Shown: piece after piece, positions 23,518 through 31,924 of the stretch
Layout of the letters: every line of letters begins with the position of its first letter
Numbering within the stretch: the first letter of the stretch is position 1
NCBI GenBank assembly: GCA_934120135.1
Contig: CAKOTK010000011.1
Span: forward strand, 1 to 33,008
From: an uncultured Clostridia bacterium
Lineage (GTDB): Bacteria; Bacillota; Clostridia; TANB77; CAG-508
Length of the DNA: 33,008 bases
Direction of reading: 5' to 3'
Program-made: the position numbers and the translations under genes
The notes under the pieces: model-generated
The model's database searches: none
Told to the model about the DNA's origin: nothing
The model's input: the letters and a program-made list of their open reading frames with translations, nothing else

Positions 23518-24582
23518 TTATTCTTCTTCACTACCTTTTAATTTTTCTGCGGTGTCTGCTGTAATTAAGCTATCTATCATTTCATCTAAATCACCATTTA
23601 AAAAGTTTTCCATTTGGTATATTGAAAGTCCAATTCTGTGGTCTGTTATACGACCTTGTGGATAATTGTATGTTCTTATTTTTTCACTTCTATCACCACT
23701 ACCAACTTGACTTTTTCTTGCATTTGCAACTTCACTATCTTGTTTTGCTTTTTCTTGTTCATATAATCTTGAACGAAGTAATTTCATAGCATAATCTCTA
23801 TTTTGGAATTGTGATCTTTCAGTTTGACATTCTGCAACCATTCCTGTTGGAATATGTATTAAACGAACTGCTGAAGATGTCTTATTAATATGTTGTCCCC
23901 CAGCTCCTGAAGCTCTAAATACTTCCATTTTAATATCAGCTGGATTTATATCTATTTCTACATCTTCTACTTCTGGTAATACTACTACAGTTGCAGTTGA
24001 TGTATGAATTCTACCACTAGCCTCTGTGTCTGGAACCCTTTGTACACGGTGTACTCCACTTTCGAATTTTAGTCTGCTATATGCACCTTTTCCTGTAATC
24101 ATAAAAGATATTTCTTTATATCCACCTAGTCCAGTTTCATTTTCATTTAATATTTCTAATTTCCAGTGTTTTTTCTCTGCATACATAGAGTACATTCTAA
24201 ATAAAGTACCTGCAAATAAAGCTGCTTCTTCTCCTCCAGCTCCACCACGAATTTCGCAAATTACGTTTTTGTCATCATTTGGATCTTTTGGAATTAATAA
24301 AATTTTAATTTCTTCTTCTAATTTAGGAAGTTTTTCTTTATTTTCTTCAATTTCTATTTCCGCTAATTCTTTCATTTCAGGGTCTTTTAGCATCTCTTTT
24401 GCATCTTCTATTGCTTGAGTAGCCTTTTTATATTCTTTATATTTTAAAACTACTGGTTCAATTTCAGCGTGTTCCTTCATAAGTGCTTGCCATTGTGTTT
24501 GTTGTGCAATTATTTCTGGGTCACTAATTTTTCTTGTAACCTCTTCATATCGTTTTTCAACTTCATCTAATTTTTGAAACAT
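23518..24582 (-). CDS. prfA: Peptide chain release factor 1
   Basis: A 354-residue class I release factor that reads UAA and UAG and releases the finished protein from the ribosome. The catalytic GGQ is at 228-230 (in SGAGGQHINKTSSAVRL), and the stop-codon-reading loop is PDT at 184-186 (RF1 type PxT, not the SPF of RF2). I begin at ATG 24582, MFQKLDEVEKRYEE, with AGAGGAG 7-10 bases upstream. A longer frame from 24645 lies over the promoter and adds an unrelated leader. The promoter is at 24617-24645. In many Firmicutes prmC lies next to prfA, but it is absent here; the ZIP gene follows instead. Confidence 0.97.
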   Translation of the reverse strand: MFQKLDEVEKRYEEVTRKISDPEIIAQQTQWQALMKEHAEIEPVVLKYKEYKKATQAIEDAKEMLKDPEMKELAEIEIEENKEKLPKLEEEIKILLIPKDPNDDKNVICEIRGGAGGEEAALFAGTLFRMYSMYAEKKHWKLEILNENETGLGGYKEISFMITGKGAYSRLKFESGVHRVQRVPDTEASGRIHTSTATVVVLPEVEDVEIDINPADIKMEVFRASGAGGQHINKTSSAVRLIHIPTGMVAECQTERSQFQNRDYAMKLLRSRLYEQEKAKQDSEVANARKSQVGSGDRSEKIRTYNYPQGRITDHRIGLSIYQMENFLNGDLDEMIDSLITADTAEKLKGSEEE

Positions 24583-24616
24583 TATTTTTTCTCCTCTTTT
24601 ATTAATGAACAGAATT

Positions 24617-24645
24617 ATTATACCATAAATATACCTATAATTCAA
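24617..24645 (-). promoter_or_regulatory. Promoter of prfA, overlapping the end of the YhaN gene
   Basis: TTGAAT (24640-24645), 17 bases, TATAAT (24617-24622) with TGG before the -10. The -35 falls inside the last codons of the upstream gene (stop at 24635). It shows prfA is a separate unit. Confidence 0.75.
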
Positions 24646-26539
24646 CTAAATTATACTTTATATTAATTGAATCTAGAATTTGTTTTTCTCTATTGCTACA
24701 AGTTAAAATAATGATTTGATGTTCTTCAGATTGTTCTGCTAAAAATATTAAACTATTTTTTAATCTCTCATCATCAAAATATGCAAAAGTTTCATCTAAT
24801 ATAATAGGCATTTTTTCATTTGATATTTCATCAAGCATTGAAAGTCTTAAAGATAAATATAATTCATCAATTGTTCCTGCACTTAATCTATTTGCTGAAA
24901 TATATTCTCCATTTTCTAGTTCTACAACCAAGCCTTTTTCCTCATTAAATATTACTTTCTTATATTTTCCATTTGAAATATTACTTGCAATATTTGACAA
25001 ATTTTGTGTGAATTTTGGAGTAACATTACTCTTCATTTTTTCATATGCTTTTTCCAATAAATCTTTTGTAGCTAATATACATTTATTTTTTTCTTGTAAT
25101 TCACTTAATTGTTCTTGTAAGTTTTCATATTCTTCTTCTTTAGAAATAAAATCTTCCAATTTATTATTGATACTGTTTTCTTCATATTCAATACCATTTA
25201 ATTTTAATTTATATTCTACAATTTTTTTATTTGAATTTTCCAATTCTTTTTCTATTTTATTTTTTTCTTCTATATTAAAGTTAATTTTATCATCTAAATC
25301 TTCTAATATATCCTTTTTTTCTAAATTAAATTTAAATATTATATCTTCCTTTTCTTTTTCTATTTCTTTTTCTAATTTTTTTGTATTTTCTTTTAATAAA
25401 TTAATTTCACTATTTAATATTGTAATTTTTTCATTTAATTCATTATTTATTTTTTCTTTTTTGGTATTTTTTTTATTTTTTAATAAATAAAAAATAAATA
25501 TTATTATTTCTACAGGAATAAAAAATAAAATTAAATAATTTATTATTTTATTTTTTATTAAATTAAAATTAAATAAATTTAAAATAATTAATAAAATAAA
25601 AATTATTCCAAAAATAAAATAATTTTTTCTAAATTTATTTTTTTCTGAATTTAATTTAAGATTTTTTGTATTATTTTTTTCTAAATTATTTTTTTCTTCT
25701 ATTTTATTTTTTATTTTTTCTTGGTCCTCATTTTTCATTTTGCTCTTTAATGTGTTTTTCTCCAACTCAACTTCATATTTTCTAGTTAACATATTTAGTT
25801 TGCTTAGTATGTTATTTTTGTTTTCTTCATCTTTCAATTTCTTTCTCAAATCTACCACATCAGATTCTAATTTTTGTTTTTCATCTAATAGTTGTTTTTT
25901 TGTCTTTAAGTCATTAGATAGTATATCCAACCTATTTTGTACTATATTGATAGGTCTATCCTGTGTTCTTGTAGTACCTACCTCCTCTATTAGCCTTTTG
26001 TTTAGCTTATCCATTGCCTTCTGAAACGACACCTTATCTTCCCCTGTTCCCGCAATATTTGCGAGCTTTTGCACCAAAATACTCTGAGACTGATTATCTA
26101 GTACCACCTCTTGTTGTGGTGACATTATTGTAGATAAGTATGTTTTTTCATCTATTCCTGTCTGTTGATAGAAGAATTGATTTCCATCCTTTTTGTCAAT
26201 TTTAAATTCGTTAGAAATGTCATCAAACTTCGAGTTAACTATGACCGGATTTTTCTTTTTGAAATCTCTATATACTTCAAATTGTTCATTGTCGTCCAAT
26301 TCATATTTGATCTTTCCAGAAAATTCTTCGCCACTCCATGGTAAGTATTTTTCATAATCTGATATCTCTTTTCCATTCTTATTTTTAGAAACTCCGAAAA
26401 AAATATTTTTTAAATAATTTAATAAAGTAGATTTTCCAGTTTCATTTTTTCCATAAATAATATTTATATTTTTTTCTAAATTTATTTCTTTTTGTTTTAA
26501 ATTTCCATAATTATTTATTTTTATATTTTTAATTTTCAA
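24635..26539 (-). CDS. yhaN: YhaN-like AAA/ABC-type ATPase with a membrane hairpin (SbcC/Rad50-like)
   Basis: A 634-residue SMC/SbcC-type ATPase. Residues 1-50 hold Walker A GKNETGKST (30-38). The signature is LSAGT (552-556) and Walker B is PIILDETFAYFDD (about 577-590). Between them are long coiled coils (about 205-310 and 360-530). A hydrophobic pair near 308-352 (YFIFGIIFILLIILNLF and YLILFFIPVEIIIFIFYLL) looks like a membrane hairpin, as in YhaN proteins. With its partner YhaO it probably forms an SbcCD-like DNA-end-processing complex, here membrane-linked. The start is TTG at 26537-26539, 8 bases after AAGGAG. The central part is extremely poor in G+C: 6 of 120 bases at 25501-25620. The role is inferred from the family and pair. 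Confidence 0.85.
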   Translation of the reverse strand: MKIKNIKINNYGNLKQKEINLEKNINIIYGKNETGKSTLLNYLKNIFFGVSKNKNGKEISDYEKYLPWSGEEFSGKIKYELDDNEQFEVYRDFKKKNPVIVNSKFDDISNEFKIDKKDGNQFFYQQTGIDEKTYLSTIMSPQQEVVLDNQSQSILVQKLANIAGTGEDKVSFQKAMDKLNKRLIEEVGTTRTQDRPINIVQNRLDILSNDLKTKKQLLDEKQKLESDVVDLRKKLKDEENKNNILSKLNMLTRKYEVELEKNTLKSKMKNEDQEKIKNKIEEKNNLEKNNTKNLKLNSEKNKFRKNYFIFGIIFILLIILNLFNFNLIKNKIINYLILFFIPVEIIIFIFYLLKNKKNTKKEKINNELNEKITILNSEINLLKENTKKLEKEIEKEKEDIIFKFNLEKKDILEDLDDKINFNIEEKNKIEKELENSNKKIVEYKLKLNGIEYEENSINNKLEDFISKEEEYENLQEQLSELQEKNKCILATKDLLEKAYEKMKSNVTPKFTQNLSNIASNISNGKYKKVIFNEEKGLVVELENGEYISANRLSAGTIDELYLSLRLSMLDEISNEKMPIILDETFAYFDDERLKNSLIFLAEQSEEHQIIILTCSNREKQILDSINIKYNLVEL

Positions 26540-26609
26540 ATTATTTTCTCCTTATATAAAAAATATTTTTAATTATTATTTTAAAATAATTATTTAATAA
26601 TTAATTTTT

Positions 26610-27689
26610 TTAATTATCTAAAATAGAAAGACCAATTTCTAATATTTTATCTAATTCTTCTTTTGAATAATTATTTTTAATTAATTCTTTTTTTATTTCA
26701 TTTATAAAAATTCCCTTTAAAGTATTATCATTTGCTATTTTTTCTAAATCATAATTTAATTTGGTTTTATCTTTTATTTTTATAATATTTTCTCTACCAA
26801 CGAATTTATACAAATTATTAATATTTATCTCAAAACTTCTTTCTCCAATTAATATTATTTTATATAAATTGTTTTCTTCTAAATATATATTATTTATTTT
26901 CTCTATTAAATCTTCTTCGTCATTTATTTCAGTTACATCAAATTCTATCTCTTTAAATTCTCTATTATCTACAGGAATAAATGCTAATTCTAATTTCTCC
27001 TTTTCAACATTTCCAACAATAAAACCATGTTTTCCTAATTCATCAAATCCCATTGCAATTGTAGAGCCTGGATATACTATATTTTGATTTTTTTCCGTGT
27101 TATAGTCTAGCTTATGTATATGCCCTAGCGCTACATAATCAAAACCTATTTCTTTTAATCTACTTTTATTAATCGGATTATATTCTAATTGTAATTTATC
27201 ACTTGCATTAAGGCTTCCATGAGTAATTAATATATTTATTTTATTTTTATCTTCTAATATAATGTTTTCAATTTCAGATTTTTCACAATAAAAATCTTCA
27301 AATCCTACTCCATAAATATTTGCATCTTCATTTTCTACTTTTTCTATTCTAGATGTAAATATCTTTACATTATTATTCCATGCAAAATTTTTGTACATAG
27401 AGTCAGCTACATATGGATCATGATTTCCTGGAGTAATGAATATCTTTGTTTTTGGAATTTGTTTAAATAAATCATTTATATATTCTATTGTACTTTTTCT
27501 AATGTAATTATGCTCATAAAAGTCTCCAGCAATAAACAAATAACCAATATTATTTTCCTTTATATAGTTTATTATTTTTCTAAATATTTCTCTTTGTTCC
27601 ATTCTTCTTATTTTACCAAAATCACCTTTTGAATTTAAATACGAAAAAGGTGTATCAAAATGCATATCTGCAATATGTATAAATTTCAT
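26610..27689 (-). CDS. yhaO: YhaO-like DNA repair exonuclease (SbcD/Mre11-type phosphoesterase)
   Basis: A 359-residue calcineurin-like phosphoesterase. The metal-binding motifs are in order: IADMHFDTPF (D8, H10), GDFYEH (D56), GNHDPY (N89, H90), THGSLN, and GHIHKLDY. These are the five motifs of Mre11/SbcD nucleases, which use two Mn ions to cut DNA ends. The C-terminal part would be the capping domain that binds the ATPase. The next gene, the YhaN-like ATPase, starts 70 bases later on the same strand and is the natural partner. ATG 27689 follows AGAGG. It is complete. Upstream is the T-rich gene-free region, with no convincing promoter in it. Confidence 0.88.
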   Translation of the reverse strand: MKFIHIADMHFDTPFSYLNSKGDFGKIRRMEQREIFRKIINYIKENNIGYLFIAGDFYEHNYIRKSTIEYINDLFKQIPKTKIFITPGNHDPYVADSMYKNFAWNNNVKIFTSRIEKVENEDANIYGVGFEDFYCEKSEIENIILEDKNKINILITHGSLNASDKLQLEYNPINKSRLKEIGFDYVALGHIHKLDYNTEKNQNIVYPGSTIAMGFDELGKHGFIVGNVEKEKLELAFIPVDNREFKEIEFDVTEINDEEDLIEKINNIYLEENNLYKIILIGERSFEININNLYKFVGRENIIKIKDKTKLNYDLEKIANDNTLKGIFINEIKKELIKNNYSKEELDKILEIGLSILDN

Positions 27690-28780
27690 TTTTTTTTACC
27701 TCTTTTATTTTTATTTTTTAATTTTATTTATTTATAATTTTTAATTTTATTTATTTCATTTTTAATTTGATTTTTAATTTTATTTATTTTATTTTTAATT
27801 TTGTTTATTTTTTATTTTATTTTTGTTTTGATATTTTAATTTTATTTACTTTTAATTTTTATTTTATTTGTATTTGTTTTCATTCTTTGTTTTTCATTTT
27901 CTAATTTTGTATTGATTGTTTTTATCTTTTTCATTTTCTAATTTCTATTTTTGTTCTCTCTTTTCGTTTACAATTTTATCCATTTTCAATTTTGGCAATT
28001 TATTTTAAAAATCAAATTTCTTTTTTCATATTCTTATTGTATATTATATTCTAGGTTTAGTCAATACTTAGATTTTTTTGCTTTTTTGTCAATTTATTGT
28101 TTGTGTGTTCGTTTTGTTTACAACCTATACTGTTTTTCTTCTTGTTTATATTTCTGATTTTGTATTTTATGTATACCTCGTGCGTTTTTTGTGCATTTTT
28201 CCTATTTTTGTTGTAGCCGAAGGATTTTAGACATTTTTTTTATTCATTTTAATGTTTTTTTCCTCTCCTTAATCTCTATTTAGGCTAGACTCTCTTCCAT
28301 CGATTTCGGATAATGCATATTAAAGTATAGATTTTTTTGTCTTTTTGGTCATAGCTTTTGCATTTTTTATCATTTGTTTATCTCTTGACAATTTGATATC
28401 TTTCTATATCTTAATTTTTTGTCTTGTCTTTTTAGTCTGTTTTTTTGTTTGCTTTGTTTTATATGTTTTATTAGTCTTTAGTTTCTTGTTTGTATTTCCT
28501 TCTGATAAGGTTTTGGTTACTCACTTTTTATTTGGGTTCTATTCAAAACTATTTTTGGTTATTTAAATCATATTTTTGGTTTTAATTTTATTTATTATTT
28601 ATTTTATTTGTTTTTATTTTATTTATTATTTATTTTATTTGTTTTTATTTTTTTATTTTATTTATTATTTATTTTGATTTTATTTATTTTTTTATATAAT
28701 TATTTTTAATTAATAATATTATTTATAATATTTTATTTTTCATATAATTATTTAAATTAATTATATTGCTACTTAATGCA
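27690..28780. other. T-rich low-complexity region, no supportable gene
   Basis: About 1.1 kb between yhaO and the coupling-protein operon. The plus strand is overwhelmingly T: in 28441-28500 I count 41 T and only 6 A. At 27700-27900 the sequence is almost all ATTTT/TTTAATT words, as is 28580-28700. The middle is T-rich but with G and C and no clear repeats. Plus-strand frames here (about 68-73 codons, runs of Phe/Leu/Cys/Val) have no ribosome binding sites or known motifs, and the minus strand is full of stops. A direct repeat of AACCAAAAATA on the minus strand occurs around 28548-28580. It may be decayed sequence, an unusual long leader of yhaO, or DNA with a structural role. Confidence 0.6.
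28580..28676. repeat. Three tandem T-rich repeats of 31-35 bases
   Basis: Copies end at G28610, G28641 and G28676. Copies 1 and 2 are 31 bases and differ at one position. Copy 3 is 35 bases with an internal insertion and a different end. The shared core is TTTTATTTATTATTTATTTT. There are no distinct spacers, so it is not a CRISPR array. Confidence 0.7.
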
Positions 28781-28817
28781 AAAAAATAAATGATAAAATA
28801 ATTACCATTTATTTTTT
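28781..28817 (-). terminator. Terminator of the coupling-protein operon
   Basis: A 16-base stem of A/T with a central TGATAA/TTACCA part (one G-T pair) and a 5-base loop, ending in T-runs on the minus strand. It begins about 19 bases after the stop at 28836 and separates the operon from the T-rich region. Confidence 0.7.
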
Positions 28818-28835
28818 ATTTAAATTTATTTATTT

Positions 28836-30902
28836 TTAGTTTTCATCTATAGGTCCAAATAACTCATCAAATTTAGCCTCTAATTCTTTTTGAACATCTG
28901 CTGAAAATATTTCGTTATCTTCATTTTCTTGTGGTAACATTGGTGCATCATCTTCTATTTTATTTATTTTTTGTTTTTTATTTTCTTCTATATTATTTTC
29001 TACATTTAATTCACCTGATTTATTTTCTGGTACATTTTTTTCATTTGCCTTATTTTCTTCTTGTTTATTTGTATTTTCCTTTTTATCATCTATATCATCA
29101 AATAAATCATCTAATGATTCAACCTTTAAATCATTTTTCTTGCTATTTTCTTCATCTTCTACATAAGGATTATATGGATTATATTTTCTCCATTTTCCTC
29201 TATCTCCAACATTAAAGTCTAAATGATTTAAAGTATATGCTGCTAATTTCTTAGCCATTGGACTTTCAAAATAATAATATTTTTTAGCCTTTATTGGCTT
29301 TATTCCTTTTTCATAAATAATACATTCATCATTATCCATTCTTCTTAGCTCGTCTGGTGTCATCAATGCTCTTCCTAATACCTGATCAGATTCACTAACA
29401 CCCTGTCTATGATAATGTTTATCTCTATTTATTGACGTACTATCTCTTGTAATTGTCTTTTCTCCTAATGCCTTTGAAAAATATTCTACTGTTTTAAATG
29501 AGTTACTTCCTAAAAATACGTGTGTATCACAGTTACCCATAATTGTTTCATATGATTTTTCATAAACTGCTTCTAATTGGTCTAAGTTTTGTAAAATAAC
29601 ACTAAATGAAATACCTCTACTTCTACTGGTTGATATTTTTTTATCAAAGTCTGGTATTTTACCAATATTGGCAAACTCGTCACATATAAAGAATGTTGGA
29701 GTTTTTAATCTTCCGCCATTTTCATCTGCAAAATTATATAATTGTTGTATCATTTGTGAAAAGAATATTGTTAATAAAAAGTCATATGCTGTATGTGTAT
29801 CTGAAGATATAACATATACTGCTGTTTTTTTGCTTCCTATATCTTCAAAATTAATTGTATCTGTTGAAGTTACTTCTGCAATTTCTTTTGAATCAAATTT
29901 ACCAAGTTTAGATTGTAACGAGCTTAGTATTGATCCATATGTTTTTTCTGGTGCTATTTCAATTGATTTATAATTCATTCTTGCTGGGTGGTCATATGGT
30001 AATTGATTCATAAGTTCTGTTAATAAGTTACTACCACCATTTGTGTTTGCTGCTCTTACTAGTTCTGAGCAACTTGCTAAGTTTTGTTCTTCTTCTGGTC
30101 TTGTTGCCATTAAATAATATATTAATGCTTTTAATAGCATTTCTGCCATATCATCCCAATATGGGTCTGAACTGCTTCCTGCTTCTGATTTCTGTCCTTT
30201 TACTATTGTGTTTGCAATAACGTCAACATCTATTTCACTAGATATGTGCATTAATGGATTATATCCATCACTATTAGCAGGATTTACTAAATTTAATACT
30301 TTTATATCATATCCATTTTGTTTTAAAAATCCTGAAGTTTTATCATATAGCTCACCCTTTGGGTCTGTAAATACATATGAACCTAACATTTGGTATGCAT
30401 TTGGTATTGAGTATGATGCTGATTTACCAGAACCAGAACCACCGACTACCAATACATTTACGTTTCCTCTTTTATCAACTGGTAGGTAATGATTTTGTGC
30501 TAATAAAATACCTTTATTTCTGCTTAATACTTTATATTCCTCTCCGCCTTCACTCCAGTCACTTGAACCATGTTCAATGTCTTTATAGTCGCTTTTTGCT
30601 TTTGATCTAAATAATCCTATTGTTGAGAATATAATATATATAATTGTGTAATATGCTAATGTTTTTAGAAACACACCTATATATTTCTCTCCAAATATTT
30701 TTCCAAAAGTATTAAAACTTGTAATATTAGAAAATATTTGCTCTATAAATATACTAAAATCAAAAATTCCATTGTTTATAGATTCAACAATGGAATATGC
30801 AATTGGAGAAACTAGGATTATCGCTAAAACAATCCATAGAACTCCTATTATTATTAAACTTTTTTTATTATCTTTTAATGTTTTTCTTACTTTCATGTTC
30901 AT
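28836..30902 (-). CDS. VirD4/TraG-type coupling protein (type IV secretion ATPase) with acidic tail
   Basis: A 688-residue protein of the type IV coupling family, which passes DNA or protein to a secretion channel. Two membrane helices (15-37, 76-97) lead to the ATPase domain. Walker A is GGSGSGKS (154-161), followed by the family-typical FTDPKGELYDKT; Walker B is FFICDEF (404-410). Further family blocks are NPLMHI, DPYWDDMAEMLLKAL, and DQLEAVYEKSYETIMGNCDT, here in its first residues. From about 580 to the end the sequence is a long, disordered, acidic tail (SLDDLFDDIDDKKEN). It is last in an operon with two unrecognised small proteins. No relaxase, VirB4 or other conjugation gene is in the window, so it is either an orphan or the edge of a larger element. 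ATG 30902 follows AAAGGTGAT. Confidence 0.9.
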   Translation of the reverse strand: MNMKVRKTLKDNKKSLIIIGVLWIVLAIILVSPIAYSIVESINNGIFDFSIFIEQIFSNITSFNTFGKIFGEKYIGVFLKTLAYYTIIYIIFSTIGLFRSKAKSDYKDIEHGSSDWSEGGEEYKVLSRNKGILLAQNHYLPVDKRGNVNVLVVGGSGSGKSASYSIPNAYQMLGSYVFTDPKGELYDKTSGFLKQNGYDIKVLNLVNPANSDGYNPLMHISSEIDVDVIANTIVKGQKSEAGSSSDPYWDDMAEMLLKALIYYLMATRPEEEQNLASCSELVRAANTNGGSNLLTELMNQLPYDHPARMNYKSIEIAPEKTYGSILSSLQSKLGKFDSKEIAEVTSTDTINFEDIGSKKTAVYVISSDTHTAYDFLLTIFFSQMIQQLYNFADENGGRLKTPTFFICDEFANIGKIPDFDKKISTSRSRGISFSVILQNLDQLEAVYEKSYETIMGNCDTHVFLGSNSFKTVEYFSKALGEKTITRDSTSINRDKHYHRQGVSESDQVLGRALMTPDELRRMDNDECIIYEKGIKPIKAKKYYYFESPMAKKLAAYTLNHLDFNVGDRGKWRKYNPYNPYVEDEENSKKNDLKVESLDDLFDDIDDKKENTNKQEENKANEKNVPENKSGELNVENNIEENKKQKINKIEDDAPMLPQENEDNEIFSADVQKELEAKFDELFGPIDEN

Positions 30903-30930
30903 AGATTTATATCACCTTTTCATTAGTTTT

Positions 30931-31263
30931 TTATCTATCCATTTCTGCTTGTTTAATTTTTCCGTTTCTTTCTCTTCTTTGCTCTCTTTGTTTAGAAATA
31001 ACCTCATATGCTCTTGGATTTTTCATAGTTTTAGTTCCATTTGATGTTACTAATTTACTACTATTTCCACTTTTTTCTACATATCCATTTTCAACACTAA
31101 TTCCCATTTCACCTTGTGCTTGAATATGGTCTTTTAATACTGTATCTAAAGTTTGACCTACTTCAATTTCATATTTATTTTCACGTGTATTGAATACTAT
31201 TCCCATTCCTGTTACTTCTGTTTTGATTTGGTTATTTTCTGAACGTACAGTTGTACTACTCAT
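30931..31263 (-). CDS. Hypothetical protein upstream of the coupling protein, 110 aa
   Basis: A 110-residue soluble protein with AGAAGGGAG before its ATG, 14 bases after the 172-residue gene. The N-terminal part looks like beta structure (GMGIVFNTRENKYEIEVGQT), the middle has a G-ISVENGYVEKSG-like segment, and the end is strongly basic (SKQREQRRERNGK). A basic tail next to the coupling protein's acidic tail invites the idea that they interact, but that is inference. No known family recognised, no membrane segment, no Cys. It lies between the 172-residue gene and the coupling protein on the same transcript. Confidence 0.75.
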   Translation of the reverse strand: MSSTTVRSENNQIKTEVTGMGIVFNTRENKYEIEVGQTLDTVLKDHIQAQGEMGISVENGYVEKSGNSSKLVTSNGTKTMKNPRAYEVISKQREQRRERNGKIKQAEMDR

Positions 31264-31277
31264 ATAAATACTCCCTT

Positions 31278-31796
31278 CTATTCTTTACTCTCTCTGATTT
31301 CAAATGCAAAATATGATTTGTATGGTTTTAATTTGCATTTACCTTTTACTTCATTTGTTTCTTCATCAAAATACAAAATTGGTTTGACTTCTTCTGTTGT
31401 TTCTGGATCTATTATTGATATAGGCCTTTTTAAGTCAGGTGTATATCTAAACTCTCTATATTCTTGCTCTTGCTCTGAATATAGAGTATCAAACTTAATT
31501 GGTATAGGACGTTTAGCTATTTTTACTTTGTCTTCTTCTAAAAGTCCCATGTTAATAACTACTCTATCTTGCCCAAAAGATAAAATTACTAATTCTTCCT
31601 CATTTTCTGGTTCGTCTACAAAAAATGTTTTCTTTTTTAAATTTCCATTTAATTCTTCAGCATACTCTAAACGTTGTACTGTGAATTTGGGATACTCTTG
31701 TAATAATTCCCTTGGTGTTTTGCTTACTCTATAAATTACTGTGTTTACTCCTTGAGGATCTGTAATACTAAAGTGTTTACCTTGTATTTTGTCCAT
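31278..31796 (-). CDS. Hypothetical acidic protein, first gene of the coupling-protein operon, 172 aa
   Basis: A 172-residue soluble protein, mostly beta in appearance, starting MDKIQGKHFSITDPQGVNTV. It is acidic in the middle (DEPENEEELVIL) and rich in short strands (VVINMGLLEEDKVKI, RPISIIDPETTEEVKPILYF). No membrane segment, signal peptide or known motif is visible. ATG 31796 has AAGGAG upstream. It begins the operon after a full-consensus promoter and a palindrome in the leader. It could be a partner or regulator of the coupling protein, but I cannot assign a family. The ribosome binding site, operon order and codon use support a real gene. Confidence 0.78.
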   Translation of the reverse strand: MDKIQGKHFSITDPQGVNTVIYRVSKTPRELLQEYPKFTVQRLEYAEELNGNLKKKTFFVDEPENEEELVILSFGQDRVVINMGLLEEDKVKIAKRPIPIKFDTLYSEQEQEYREFRYTPDLKRPISIIDPETTEEVKPILYFDEETNEVKGKCKLKPYKSYFAFEIRESKE

Positions 31797-31813
31797 CTTT
31801 TATACTCCTTTTT

Positions 31814-31838
31814 CTATGAATTGTAGTATAATACATAG
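31814..31838. promoter_or_regulatory. Imperfect palindrome in the leader of the coupling-protein operon
   Basis: A 25-base inverted repeat with CTATG/CATAG ends and two mismatches per 12-base half lies between the promoter and the first ATG, 17 bases before the start codon. It could be an operator for a dimeric repressor or a hairpin near the ribosome binding site. Confidence 0.45.
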
Positions 31839-31871
31839 TTTGTCTTTTGTTAAATTTCATCACTACATTAG

Positions 31872-31900
31872 ATTATAGTACATTTTCAGCAATATGTCAA
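31872..31900 (-). promoter_or_regulatory. Full-consensus sigma-A promoter of the coupling-protein operon
   Basis: TTGACA (31895-31900), exactly 17 bases, TATAAT (31872-31877) on the minus strand. It is the only promoter in this window with both hexamers perfect. The start would be near 31865, giving a leader of about 70 bases. Confidence 0.88.
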
Positions 31901-31924
31901 CCTTTTCGGATGATAAAACTTATG

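Noticed and set aside
24583..24645. N-terminal extension of release factor 1
   Set aside because: The stretch contains the promoter, and the normal RF1 beginning MFQKLDEVEKRYEE lies at ATG 24582 with its own ribosome binding site.
27951..28566. Two plus-strand frames (27951-28157 and 28345-28566) in the T-rich region
   Set aside because: They consist of Phe/Leu/Val/Cys runs dictated by T-rich sequence, with no ribosome binding site and no motif.
28580..28676. Tandem repeats considered as a CRISPR array
   Set aside because: The copies are directly joined, low in complexity and have no unique spacers.
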